Shown here: piece by piece, positions 49,947 through 61,684 of the stretch
How positions within the stretch are numbered: position 1 is the first letter of the stretch
How the letters are laid out: every line of letters starts with the position of its first letter
Origin: Bryum argenteum
Lineage: Eukaryota; Streptophyta; Bryopsida; Bryales; Bryaceae
Reading direction: 5' to 3'
Assembly: GCA_037043015.1 (NCBI GenBank)
Contig: CM073331.1
Location: forward strand, 5,777,305-5,841,304
DNA length: 64,000 nt
Notes under the pieces: model-generated
Seen by the model: only the letters and a program-made list of their open reading frames with translations
Databases searched by the model: none
Told to the model about the DNA's origin: nothing
Translations under genes and position numbers: made by a program

Positions 49947-52900
49947 ATGGCTAGCATGGAGTCTTACCTTCGCGATGCAGCGGGGAGCATGGAGGCTATA
50001 AATGAGATGTTTCCTTTCCTAAAATTCAACATTAAGCAATGCACCTATTTAGGTGACAAATTTGGTGTGGTCATTGATAGCGCAAGGTTGTTCTTGGAGG
50101 AATCAAGAAATAAAGAGGTCGTCGGAACTACTTCAAGAGAAGACAACACCGATTTTGTTAAGACCTTCGAGGTGCTAGTGGTATTGGGAAAGCAGATTGA
50201 GAGCTTTGTCGAAGGTTGCTGCGAAACAAAATGGATCCAAGCTGCAATGGTGTTAACAAACATGTCGGAGTATGTTTCATCTCTAGGTTTCAGTCTGTAT
50301 CTGTGCAAGGTCGCGTTTAAGAAGGATAAGGCGGCTTTCGAGAGCCATACAATGGATGAAGTTGATGGCATGAAGAAATGTGATGCAGAGGGTGTAAAAG
50401 CGGAAGCATCTATGGATGCCGAGGACCTGATCGAGAAAGTGACAGTGGCACTGAATGAATTACAAGGAGAGGATCGAGATTTAGCCACTTATCTACTTCA
50501 AAGACTTTTGGAGATTAAGCGTACTCCGAGCTCTGGAAGTGGAACCTATTTGAGCCAGTTGTTTGCTTGGCTAAAGTCTGGAAAGCAAGTAGGAAGAGGT
50601 GCTTCAGCCACTGTATACGAGGCGATGTGGCTTGGAACACGGGTTGCAAGGAAGACATTTGAAGGACCTGAGAACGTGGAGTTTGACAAGGAAGTTAAGA
50701 CCTTAGCACGATTATGTCATCCCAATATCACATCCATGTTTTGTTGTACAAAAAACAAGCGAAATTGTTCCATCATCATGGAGCTGATGGATGGAAATCT
50801 TTGTCAACTAATCAATGAAAGGTGGGGCGATGATGGCGAGTGGCGTCCATTTCCCATAATGGAAGCAGTGAACATAATGCTTCAAATAGGTGAAGGAGTG
50901 AATTATCTCCACAATGAAGGCATTGTGCACCGTGACTTGAAGTCTGGGAACATTCTCTACAAGAGCGTAAAGGTGAAGAATGTTGCAACTGAGTATGTTC
51001 ATGTCAAAGTGGCTGACTTTGGAATATCCAAGGAAAGGGATACGAATACCACATATTCAGATCTAACTTGCAATACTGGAACCAACAGGTGGATGCCACC
51101 TGAAGTCATTAGATTGTTGGATGGAAATCAAGAAGTCTTGTGTTCGAGTACTGTTCAGTTGCCAAAATATCCATTCAAGCTTGACACTTACAGTTTTGGA
51201 CTCGTGTGCTACGAGATCCTCAGTGGCAACCTACCTTTTTGGGAATACGAGAATGCGATGGAGGTAAAGAGGAGGATATTGAAAAAGGAGCGTCCAAGAT
51301 TACCAAGTGAATGCCCTCTTATGTTGAAGGCTTTGATTGAGAAATGTTGGAGTCATGAGCCTGAATTGCGACCAACGTTCGGCGTGATCTGTAGGGAGCT
51401 GACGTATATAAAATACTTGTTAATGACAGGTAATGATAACCAAACACAGGATAGCCTGGTTATTGTTGATGTTGCAGCCTTCAATGTCCATAAGTTGCCA
51501 TGTGTTGTTTCAATATGATTGAATTTCTTGACACACGAGTGTGAATTTGTAACAGGTAGATCAGTGAACCAACACGTGGATGATAGTCGAACGCGAGAGA
51601 ATATTGCTGACAGCAAAGATATGGCGGGAGCGGGGCTATCCTTTCTGGACATAGCAGGAAGTTCGTTCTACACGGCGCCGGAGAAGCAATGCAAGGGAGT
51701 TCAATCCCCGCGCATTTCCAAAAACTTCAAGTACAGGGGAGTGCTGAACTATCAGAGTGGTCACGAAGGTCATAGAAAATGGGCGGCACGGACGCGGGTG
51801 CTGAACAGAGATGTGTTGCTCGGCACCTTCACGTCCGAATATGAAGCTGCTCTAGCGATCGACATCGCGAGATTCTACTACGGCAAGGTCTCTTTTAACT
51901 TTCCTGACACTCCCGAGCTCCTGAAGGAACTCCCCTCGTTGAAGGGTTTGGAAGGAGAAGAGAAGCTCAAAGCTGTCAAGGACCTCGCCAAGCGGATGGC
52001 AACCGATCCCTCCACCAACCACCCTCCACACCACTCTATAAGTGCTGCAGTAAGTGTCCAACGCAATTATCTGTCTCCCTTTCTTATGGTCCTCTCGTCA
52101 TTACTGGTTATATCAGGGTTGAACCATTTGTTGAGACGCTTCGGAGACAGTATTGTAATTAGTTTTTACACTAGAGTTCCATTCAAACTGCCTCGAGGCT
52201 CCTTGAAAGTATGCAAACCTCACTAATTCCTTCATTAGTTCTAGTCCATGACTTTTATCAGGAAAAACTCTGCCAAGAGGGGTTTGTATTCTCATCTTGC
52301 CTCATGGGCAGCACGTCAGGTTGCATGGAGCGAGGGCTGGGATAGAAGCGCTCTGAATCGAAGCGGTCTACGAAGAACTTCCAGTGGCCCTCCTCGCATC
52401 GATAGCTTGATGATGGCCGATTTGGATCAGTCGAAGAGTGTACCAAGCCTTCATTCGACGCCCCCTGTAGTTGACAAGAAACTTCCTGCCCTTTTATTGG
52501 CAGAAGACAACAAGGTAAGTTCCGCATCACCACAGTCGGTCACTTCCTGTTGTTGTGAAAGTAGCTCGGTTACCAGTTTAAATGTTCCTTTGGAATAATT
52601 TGAAAGTGTAGTATCATTGTACTTGAACCTCACAATCCAACGATGTGTGTGCATTTGCGAAGGTTAATGTTATGGTCGCCTTATCGATGCTCAAGAAACT
52701 TGGGTTATCAGCCGATGTTGCGTACAATGGAATGGAGGCGATCAAAGCGCTGCAAGCAAAGGAATACGATCTGGTATACCTCCTTCATAATTCATGCTGA
52801 TTTTTGTTTATCCCTTCCGAAATTCAACCATCTAGCCGATCTATCTTGCCATATGCTACATGGACCATGTTTGAGGATGATTTTGGGTGTTTTGAGATCT

Positions 52901-53300
52901 GATGTTGGTTCGTCTTTGGCAGGTGTTGATGGATATATGCATGCCAGTGTTGGACGGGTTAGAGGTGACAAGACGGATTCGTCGTTACGAGAGCTTAGGC
53001 TACTGGGACGAGGAAAGCACTCTGACACCATCCGATCGAAACTATTCAGGATCACCAGGTGGCGTGGAGGATATCTATACTCCAGTGAAGCCTTTCTGCA
53101 AACAGGCACGGCCAGCTACCGACAAGGTGATGAAACGGATACCCATCATTGCCATGACTGCCAATGCACTCTGCGACTGCGAAAGGCAATGCTCTGCGAC
53201 TGGAATGGACAGCTTCATGACCAAGCCCGTGACATTCAAAAAACTCAAAGATGTGCTCTCTCTACATCTTCCTCCCAAATCCTCGCTTCCATCCCCTTGA
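49947..53300 (+). CDS. Protein kinase - AP2/ERF - response-regulator receiver fusion protein
   Basis: Five exons: 49947-51429, 51556-52049, 52320-52514, 52663-52773 and 52923-53300, total 2,661 bases, 886 aa. Introns are GT-AG and frame is kept throughout. Residues 1-190 are helical, like the leader of some plant kinases. The kinase domain (about 210-490) has GRGASATV, the Lys in VARKTF, HRDLKSGN, ADFGISK, MPPE and DTYSFGL, so it should be active. The AP2 domain (about 540-615) reads FKYRGVLNY, KWAARTRV, LLGTFTSEYEAALAID, VSFNFPDTPELL. After a Ser-rich linker, the receiver (about 710-880) keeps AEDNK, the phospho-acceptor Asp in VLMDICMP, AMTAN and TKPV, and resembles AHK5. The AP2 to receiver junction depends on the acceptor at 52319, so that join is less certain than the kinase to AP2 join. 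Role is unknown; it may link phosphorylation or phosphorelay to gene control. Confidence 0.75.
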
Positions 53301-54471
53301 TATAACCCTACCTGTACCTATACATGCTCTTTCATGGAGCTTGGAAGTTTCGGAGCTTCGAATGACAGCGGCCTTGGAGAGATAAGCTTCTCTCTTGGCC
53401 ATGTGCTATTGACCTAGGATCTGATGAGGTCTATTGTAGACCATTTTGAACTGTAGGTGAGGAAGAGAGTATAATCCCATGCATTTGATAGCCATACTTG
53501 TGCAGAGAGAGAGAGGGAGGGAGGAGGGAGTTCCTTTACGAACTGATACTAACAGAAGTTGTGTAACATTGAACAGAGTACTGTGCTCAGTCTCTGTTTT
53601 CTGGTTATCTGGTTATCTGGGTGCATCTCTGTAGATAATTCTTTTGATCTAAGTTAATACGGAGTGTTTGAGGCAATTAAAATGAGTCCTCTCTTTCTTT
53701 CTTTTTGAGGTGCCATTCTTTCGCCCTTGTGTGGATGTTATCAGGAGGAATATCTCAAAAAGCCATGCACCTCGGAAATAATTGGGTCCCCACTGTTTAG
53801 GAAATAGCACATGTTTTGCTCTAGTGAAGGATTGGAAGTCATAGGGGAATTTCAATATAAGGTAACTTGTTTGTAACTCTTTTGTAACTCTTTTGTAAGT
53901 AAACTTTTTTGTAAGTAAACTCTTTTGTCATCGTCCCCATTGCTCTTCTAGGGTATATGGTCTGGTATAATTATGATTAGTGGGGTCACCTAAAACACCC
54001 ACAAAATTGAATTATGAGATTTTAGATAAATTAGCTCATTGGGTAGGGTAGTGGTCTAGGATTTTAATTTTGGCAAATTTGGGAATTGAAAGCCATAGGT
54101 GTAAATAAAAATTGCACACTCTAAAATGTTGTACATTGGTGTATACGAATTTGATTTTGGAATTTTGAATGGATCTCGTGGACTCGTGGTTGGCATGTCG
54201 CTAGTGTGTGGTTTCTGGTCTTGTGCGGTTTTTGAGCATCATACCATGGCATGATGAAATTTAACCATTAGACGTAGGTAGTAGATGTAGCCTTGTAATG
54301 TAATAAATAATGACTGGTTCAATATTGATTAATACATAAATGATTAGTTCAATTTATCTATACATTAATACGTACCTGCACATGTTCCTTTGACACGTTC
54401 GACCTTGTAATATCACCCTTACCACCTCTATATTATCACCCCTCTTTCCTTCGTATTATTGCACTACTAGA
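53301..54471. other. 3' flank and intergenic DNA
   Basis: Probable 3' UTR of the receiver-domain gene, with a GA-rich patch near 53506-53528, then intergenic DNA. A short tandem array of TTTGTAACTC and TTTGTAAGTAAACT lies at about 53867-53932. Nothing else seen. Confidence 0.5.
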
Positions 54472-54671
54472 ATTTGACCCCATTTGCTACGTTTGTGATT
54501 TCATAAAAGACACGTTTGGGGAGTAGCTTAAACCAATACATTTTATCTCATTTTTGATGAAACGTAGCTTCTCAAACTCCATTGTAGCAAAAACGTGCAA
54601 GAACGTAGTTTAAGCTACTCCAAGAGACGTGGTCTTTCATGAAAACACAAACGTAGCAAATGGTAGTAGTG
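54472..54671. mobile_element. CACTA-type MITE, 200 bases
   Basis: Ends CACTACTAGAATTTGACCCC and ATGGTAGTAGTG are inverted, with further pairing of CATTTGCTACGTTTGTG and CACAAACGTAGCAAATG. Flanking TTG on both sides (54469-54471 and 54672-54674) is a perfect 3-base target duplication, as expected for the CACTA group. The body also pairs (AGTAGCTTAAAC with TAGTTTAAGCTACT). No transposase. Confidence 0.88.
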
Positions 54672-57429
54672 TTGTGTTCAATGTTTTGTACTATTGAGCC
54701 AAACTTTGTAATATCATACATAACATTTGTTTTAATACCCCTTCAAAAGTTGCATAATCACATGCCCTCTCTATATAAGTATATTATCTCCCCCTGTTCT
54801 ATATTTTCATCTATATGACTTGTATACTATTATCCCTTCAACCTCTCTAATCTCTGTAATTGAATGTTATACAAGAATTGTATTCAATCTCTATTAATAT
54901 TATTGTACCCAATTGTTTCTAATATCACACAAAAACTTCTACACCCAACCTTTGTGTTATCACCCCTCTTACCTTTGTATCATGAACTATCCTAGGATAT
55001 AATTTGTACTATCACTCCTCCAACCTTTCGTTTAGTAAACTCGACATTTGCATTGTTGTACCAATATCTATTTTATCACACCAAAACTTTCATAACATCA
55101 AAATTGACCTTTTATTATAATATCACACTCCAATCTCTATATTATCACACTCAAATTACTACTTTGTACTTGATGTTTAAAAATCCTATTAAATAAGCAC
55201 AAATCAAGTAATGCTACATCACTAGAGCGGGTTCTCTTACTTTAGTTCAATATATAACTAGATATTTTGAAGCTAGAGTTTCCAATGTTCTTCTTAATTT
55301 TGTACATGATTCCTACCTTACAATTTCCTACCTTCTCCTTACTTTTGTACAGTATTCCTAAGAAAGAATGTGACACGTGTTAGTTTGTGATTCGCTTAAA
55401 AACAACATTTTTGAGACATTTTGCTCCCAAAACAACAAGGGAATTTAGGGGTTCAAGCATACCTTACTAGGGGAATTGCCGCAAAAGAAAGAAATTGATT
55501 ATTCATTCTTAGATCCAGTACATATACCAAATCTCACATACTTTCAAGTCAAAGATAAACTTTCTTTGGAACCACACCCAATGCCCTAACATTGAGGATT
55601 TCTTTCCTCTTGTTGATTGATCAAAGTCTTGATCAATTATAGGAGGTTTCCAAAGGAGGCTAGTCTTGAATACAAGAGTTTAAGTGAATGATTTGGTCAA
55701 ACGTTGCAAATTTATTACCAATAATTTGTCCTTTGAAGGTTTGTAGGACTCAAATCACATGTTTAAAAAGAAATATAAAAAAGACATTTGATTCATCATG
55801 GGATGTTCTTGTTTACCTACACAAAATTTTGGAAAGAAATTGCATTCATCATATACATTCAAATTTGGCACAATTACTTTGTGGCAAGTGTATCTTGAGG
55901 TAGAAAAGTAAAGAGGCAAAGCATTGTATTGCAATCGGCACAACAAATAACATGGTTTTCTCGGTCTTGAAGATCCCAAAAGCATAGTGTACAACTTGCA
56001 GCATTAAAGGTCTGCTACCGTCACACGCCGCCCCCTTTGGATTTAATTCGTATGAATACATAAGGAGCATGTATACAGAATACGATGTATACAAAACATG
56101 TACGAATATACATACATCAGGTTTTTTTGAAAAGGAGCGTGACATGAGGCCAACCGGCGTGATGCATTGTTGTTTTTGTTTTCGGCAGTGGGCGAGAGCT
56201 CATAAGCTTCGCATTGCTCTAATGTCTGACAGAGAAGGCAACATTTGCGCAATGCCAAGCTTATTGGGCTGATTTGTTCCTTCGTCGGGTTGCTGCGACC
56301 TAGCATGCATCGTTCGAACTTCACAGCCCTATCGTACTGGCAAGTCATGTTTCCGGACTACATTAGGTTTGCTTGCAGCTTGTAGTGCAGCTCACAATCG
56401 GAAGTCTTCAGCAAGTAGTGCGATGGCGAGAAGATGGGCCCTGAGCAGATGCTCCGGTTCTTGCATTCGGAGCAAGGGCAAGAGAGCGCCACCTTGGAAG
56501 ACGCCAAGACTCTGCTTGAGCTTCATGGGGAGAGGATTAGACGATTAGTAAGTTGTTGATGCTCCATAGCTTGGCTATGAATCGAAGAAGGAGGACTTTC
56601 TTAGCTTCATACTCAACCCTAAGCTCAATGGCGCCATCACCAACCACCGACGTACTACTCTCACATTCCTCACCGATTGCTTGTTTCTTGCTCGTTTCTT
56701 CAATTTAATTGCTCTCCTGTTTCGTTGCTTCGCTTGAGTAGCCTCCCGCTTGCTTCTGATTAGGATCGACTTGCTGGTCTCACCACCATTGTTCGTCCGA
56801 ACCGATGAAAGGAGTTCAACAATGGCTATCTTGATGGAGATCGTGATTTAGCTTGGTGCGCGACAGCTTCAAGATTAAAGAATATATGATAGTTTAAGGA
56901 CTATTCTCTTGTAGTGGAGGTGGCTAAGACAATGCTCTCTCGAGTGGTATCGTGTTAGGCTCGTTGCGCGAGAGCTTTTTAGCAACTGTCTTGGAAATTA
57001 CGCCGAAGTTGATAACCTTGCGCTCGCTTCTGATTAGCTTCCATTTGCTTAGTCTTGCTGGTTCACCACCATTCTTCGACTAATTGCTGGATGCTTAACA
57101 ACTTGCTTTTTGAGTGCTTGGATCCTAGTTTGGTGTGACAATGGCTTCGCGCTAGCTTCTGATTGAAATTGATTTGCTTGTTTTTGCTAGTTTGACGACC
57201 ATTTTTCGAGTCTGTGCTCGCATTAGAATATCATGTGCTAGTCTCACCACCACTTTTCAAACAGTTGCTGTTGTTTCTCTTGAATGTTTCTAGCTAGTAG
57301 TGGTAGTTCGATGTGTCTGATTTCAACAAACCCAAAGGATTTGAAGGTAAGATAGTGTTTGTCTTCGGGATTATGGTTGTTTCTGTTCAGTTTTCAAACT
57401 GCACTTTCTTTACAGAAGTTTACTTGCAG
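54672..57429. other. Gene-free AT-rich stretch
   Basis: 54675-55190 is made of imperfect repeats of words like TTTGTATTATCACCCCTC. The part from 56150 to 57300 is less AT-rich and has open frames on both strands, but none is recognisable. The word CATGTGCTAGTCTCACCACC near 57231 returns near 59012. Confidence 0.5.
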
Positions 57430-58195
57430 GATGGTTACGCATCATTGAAGGGCTTTCCGAAAACCTTGTGGGTGGCTCTCTTTGTTGAGGGTACTCGATA
57501 TACAAAGGCGAAGCTTCAGGTTGCACAAGAGTTTGGTACTAGCTCAGGACTACGTGTTCCCAAACACGTACTCGTTCCTTGAACAAAGGTAGCTCTAGTC
57601 AATCTTTTAACATTACACGACCTCACAGGACCATTTATGTATAGTCTTTTACTGCACCTGAATAATTATATGATTTGGTTGCCCTCTGTAGTCAACTGAT
57701 ATTGGTCACGTGACTCTAGGGATACGTATCAGATGTGGAGAATTTGCGGGATTTTGTACCAGCAGTTTATGATATAACTGTAGCTGTATCAAAAGAGCCT
57801 CTGAGTCCTACCATGATCCGGATCTTCAGAGGGGCAACCATTTGTAGCACTCTCCTCTATCTGTGACCGCTACATTAATCTCATCTATTTCATAGTTTCG
57901 CTTCTTATAATTGGGCTCATGCCACAGGTGAACGTGAGTTTGAGAAGAATTCCTATGTTGGAGATTCCACAGGGCGCCGAAGGGATTGCCAATTGGTGCC
58001 ATGATGCGTTCAGAATCAAGGTATTTCTCGGCAGGCATGGAGTTCTCCTTAAATATTTGTACCGGTCGACACCAGATGGCCAATTAACATAACTATCTCA
58101 TTGTGCAGGATGAGCTGCTGGACCTGCATGAAAAGGAGAACACTTTTGGAGAAGACTTGTATATTCCAATCCCACGAGCTTTGAAACCCCTCATT
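57430..58195 (+). pseudogene. 5'-truncated LPAT2-like acyltransferase pseudogene
   Basis: Four exons of the C-terminal half of an ER 1-acyl-glycerol-3-phosphate acyltransferase can be read: 57430-57588 (DGYASLKGFPKTLWVALFVE, the EGTR motif, then AKLQVAQEF and PKHVLVP), 57720-57835 or so (GYVSDVENLRDFVPAVYDIT), 57928-58020 (GIANWCHDAF) and 58109-58195 (DELLDLHEKENTFGEDLY). The codon after VLVP, where relatives have Arg (PRTKG), is TGA, consistent with a CGA to TGA change. The upstream exons with the catalytic H-x4-D motif and the final membrane exon are not found. I judge it broken. Confidence 0.85.
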
Positions 58196-60820
58196 GTAAG
58201 CGGATCTTTCTCGTTTCCTTTTCCTCCATGTAGGGACTCTCACCGGGAGTGTATTCAAGTATCTTAGATGCCCTTAAACTACACACTAGGGTTCATGGCC
58301 CTCGTTATATGGGTACCCTCAAGGCCCTCAACCAGCGACTTGGTAGAAACCAATACTAGTATGGCGTACTTATTATTGGATTCATTGAAATACCACTAGA
58401 TGGTAATGACTACCTCTTTCGCGTCTTATTGCTCGATACGCATTCATACAGGCTGCTGTACTATTCGGATTTTTTTGATTGTGTCACTGTCACTCTGTAA
58501 GTTCTAGATTGTGAACTCAAGGTGAATAGCTCTCTCGCATCAAGAGTGAGAGAAAATATGGGCTTACAGTGAGAGTTCGTGGATTGAATTTCAATTTGAT
58601 TGGTTTTGAGACCTTGGAACGCCAGTTTTGTTTCGTCTGTGGAGGTTAACGGCTATCTCGCATCACGATTGCTGTAGGTATTTCTAGAAAGTAGCTTTTC
58701 GATCCTCGTGACTTGCAAACTCAGATACAGTCAAAACGAAGCATTCAATTTCAGCGATTCTTAATTCTTAATTAGACCACAATCGTGGGACGAATCAGAA
58801 ATTGAACTTAGTCAGTATAAGACCATAATCGTCTGACGAATCGTCTGTATCTTTGTACTACATGTTCACAGTAGTTGATCCTTAGTCATGTGACAAAGTG
58901 GTCATAGTTTTTCCGGTTGTACCAGTGCTGTGAGCACCACGAGTAGCAACACATACGAGTAGAATCAGCTGGAAGGACATTCTTGGATTTGATCGTTGTA
59001 CGTTTGATAATCATGTGCTAGTCTCACCACCACTTTTCAAATAGAACTTGTTGTTGTTATTCTTGTTTCGAGTTGAGGCTTATGACTACCTCTTTCGCGT
59101 CTGATTGATCCCTGTCTGATTGCTGGATACGTCCGAGTATGAGTATGTGCAGGCACGAGGATTGGGCGAACAGTTCATTTATTGAATACTTCAATTGAAA
59201 GTGGATGTCATATGAATATTTGTTGAGTGGAAGTACAATTCTTGAAGTTTCTGTCGCTGTTACTTTCTTATTACTGTGTTACTTGTTGAATTGCTCTGTT
59301 ACTGCTTTGAGAACGCTCACTTCTTTTTATATTGTAGGAGTATACTTGGGGCTAAAAAATGTGCATGACTGCATCATTTGATGATAAGATATTGTGCTTG
59401 CTCAATATTGAAACTGTAGCAAAGTAACTGAAATTCCATAAAAGTGCAGCATATCCTTTTCTTTTGTGTAGAGTATGTTTCCCCATTTCAAAATGAGTGT
59501 AGAACCGTGAGAACGTTGTTGGATGAAAGGACACTTCTGGTAAGATGTCTAATAATGGAGCAATTTTCAGCATAGAATCTGTTTGGGGATGTAACAGGTG
59601 GAAGGAATTTATGTGCATGCAGTAAAATCGTTCGAAAGTGTATGATTGGCATCATCTTCTTTGGAGACCCTTATGAGAAGTTCTGTTTTTTTGAAGTTGG
59701 AAATACAGATGTTGCTAAAGAGTTGCCCTAAACTTATGGCTTGTAATGTGGTGAGTAGGTGATATTGAAGTATGCAGATTGAAAACAATGTAAAATATAC
59801 TTGTGCGGGAAAAATTGTACAGCTTCATTGTGGGAGTTGGTCTATCTTGGACCACTCCATTGTAGGTGATAAATGAAGTCCAAAGTGCACCGTAATCTTT
59901 TGTGTAGTAAACATGTAACCATTTCAAAATAAAAGGAGCACTTGGACTACTTGGTGGCATGAAAGACCACTTACTTCTCAAGTCAAGTGGAGATGGAATC
60001 GAAATACCCTTGAACCATAATCAAAGATAAAGGGCAATTTAAATACGTACAATTTGTAATCTAAAGAACAGAGGCAAGGCATCAACTATTTGAAGGACAT
60101 TGTTACATGAGACATGAAAGAGTACACGTATATGGAACATAAGAAGGGCACTTTTATATGAATTGCACCCATGCACAAACTCTTACCATGAACTCCACTG
60201 TACATACCATATTAACAAAGTGCATGCATTTGGATCAAATACTAGAAAACATGTTCAATGCCATTTCTTGGTTGGAGAGATGTGACAAGTATACAAAACA
60301 CAATTTCTGAGTCATAAGTGATGTAAACTGATGAACAAAAGTCACCAAGAATGGCTCAAATGCAATACCGACAAGGAGTGACGGTAAACACAAAGTACAA
60401 TCACATACAAAAACATGTGAGAAGTGTCCTTTACAACATAGTATCACTAGTGACACTAGACCTAATCCCTTGAAGGTATTATATACATGCACATTCCAAT
60501 CTTCAATGTACCTATACTATACAATGTAGGTGCCATTCCAAGGCACCATTTCTGAAATACCTGCAAATCCCACTTTACAATTCATAACAAATTGTAAAGG
60601 AGTCCACATTCCACAAGTGATACTTTCACTTAATATAATTGGATGTTATACCCATGCACAAAATCCTCCTCACACGCTTTTAATACTTGAGCTCTTATTG
60701 AGCAGTCCACCTTATAATTACGATTGCTACAAATGCACGCATCGCTCCGTCATTTGCTGGCGCCATCGATCGCCCGATCCAGGCTAACACTTCAGTAGGG
60801 TTCCGCGAGAGTGAGCGTAG
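58196..60820. other. Gene-free stretch with local duplications
   Basis: TATGACTACCTCTTTCGCGTC near 59085 repeats 58407-58426, and CATGTGCTAGTCTCACCACC near 59012 repeats 57231, showing old local duplication. A weak relative of the 26.3 kb tandem unit is seen near 59680-59740. No gene is recognisable. Confidence 0.5.
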
Positions 60821-61262
60821 GGTTTCGCGAGAGCGTCAGTCGTAATTTTGAATTACCATTTGACAAGGTTTCGCATGCATCATGCCGGTATTGCTGCAAA
60901 ATTGAGAAATTGAGATTCATGATAGCTCGAAGAAGAAGGCTGCTCAATAAGATTCGGACCGCCTGTTTAGTTCAAGATTAAATCCCGAGGTTCCGGATGC
61001 ACATTATTGTCTATGACGCTTAAGAGTCTGGAGCTTGAGAATTTAAGTAGCCAGGGTTTCGCGAGAGCGTGAGTCGTAATTTTGAATTGCCAAGGTTTCG
61101 CATGCATGCCGGTACTGCTGCAAAATTGAGATTCATGATTGCTCGAAGAAGAAGGTTACTTAATAAGGTTGGCACCGCCTGTTTAGTTCACGATCAAATC
61201 TCGAGGTTCCGGATGCAATAAATTCTCTATGCCGTTTAAGAGTCCGGAGATTGAGAATCCGC
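60821..61262. repeat. Two-copy tandem duplication, about 234-base unit
   Basis: Copy 1 starts near 60821 and copy 2 near 61055. Shared in order are GGTTTCGCGAGAGCGT, GTCGTAATTTTGAATT, AAGGTTTCGCATGCAT, CTGCAAAATTGAGA, CTCGAAGAAGAAGG, GCCTGTTTAGTTCA, GAGGTTCCGGATGCA and TTAAGAGTC. Moderately diverged. Confidence 0.85.
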
Positions 61263-61325
61263 AAATTTTAGTGTAGCCGCAAAATCAAAGCCAGCAAGGG
61301 AAGAAGCATAACACTGCTCCGCGCG

Positions 61326-61600
61326 TTTAGTTTGCGATCGATTGACTCCATGATGGCAGGGGAGGAGCATCTCAGGGCTCCGAGGGCATGTTTAGTTTGC
61401 GATCGATTGACTCCAGGATGCCAGGGGAGGAGCATCTCAGGGCTCCGAGGGCATGTTTAGTTTGCGATCGATTGACTCCAGGATGCCAGGGGAGGAGCAT
61501 CTCAGGGCTCCGGGGGCATGTTTAGTTTGCGATCGATTGACTCCATGATGCCAGGGGAGGAGCATCTCAGGGCTCCGGGGGCATGTTGAGTTTGCGATTG
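61326..61600. repeat. 65-base tandem repeat, four copies plus a partial
   Basis: Units beginning TTTAGTTTGCGATCGATTGA start at 61326, 61391, 61456 and 61521, with a fifth partial copy at 61586. Each contains CCAGGGGAGGAGCATCTCAG with one or two base changes. The near identity shows recent expansion. Confidence 0.95.
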
Positions 61601-61684
61601 AGTCTCGATTGCATCTCCAGCGTACTACGGTTGCGCGTGATTGGATATCCATCTCTCTTAACGACGCGTGACGCTGGTAAGAAG

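Noticed and set aside
50045..50488. Minus-strand 147-codon frame inside the kinase exon
   Set aside because: Antisense shadow of the kinase gene with no similarity of its own.
56069..56348. Overlapping frames of 67 to 101 codons on both strands
   Set aside because: No recognisable domain, no splice support, and both strands are open, as expected by chance in this composition.
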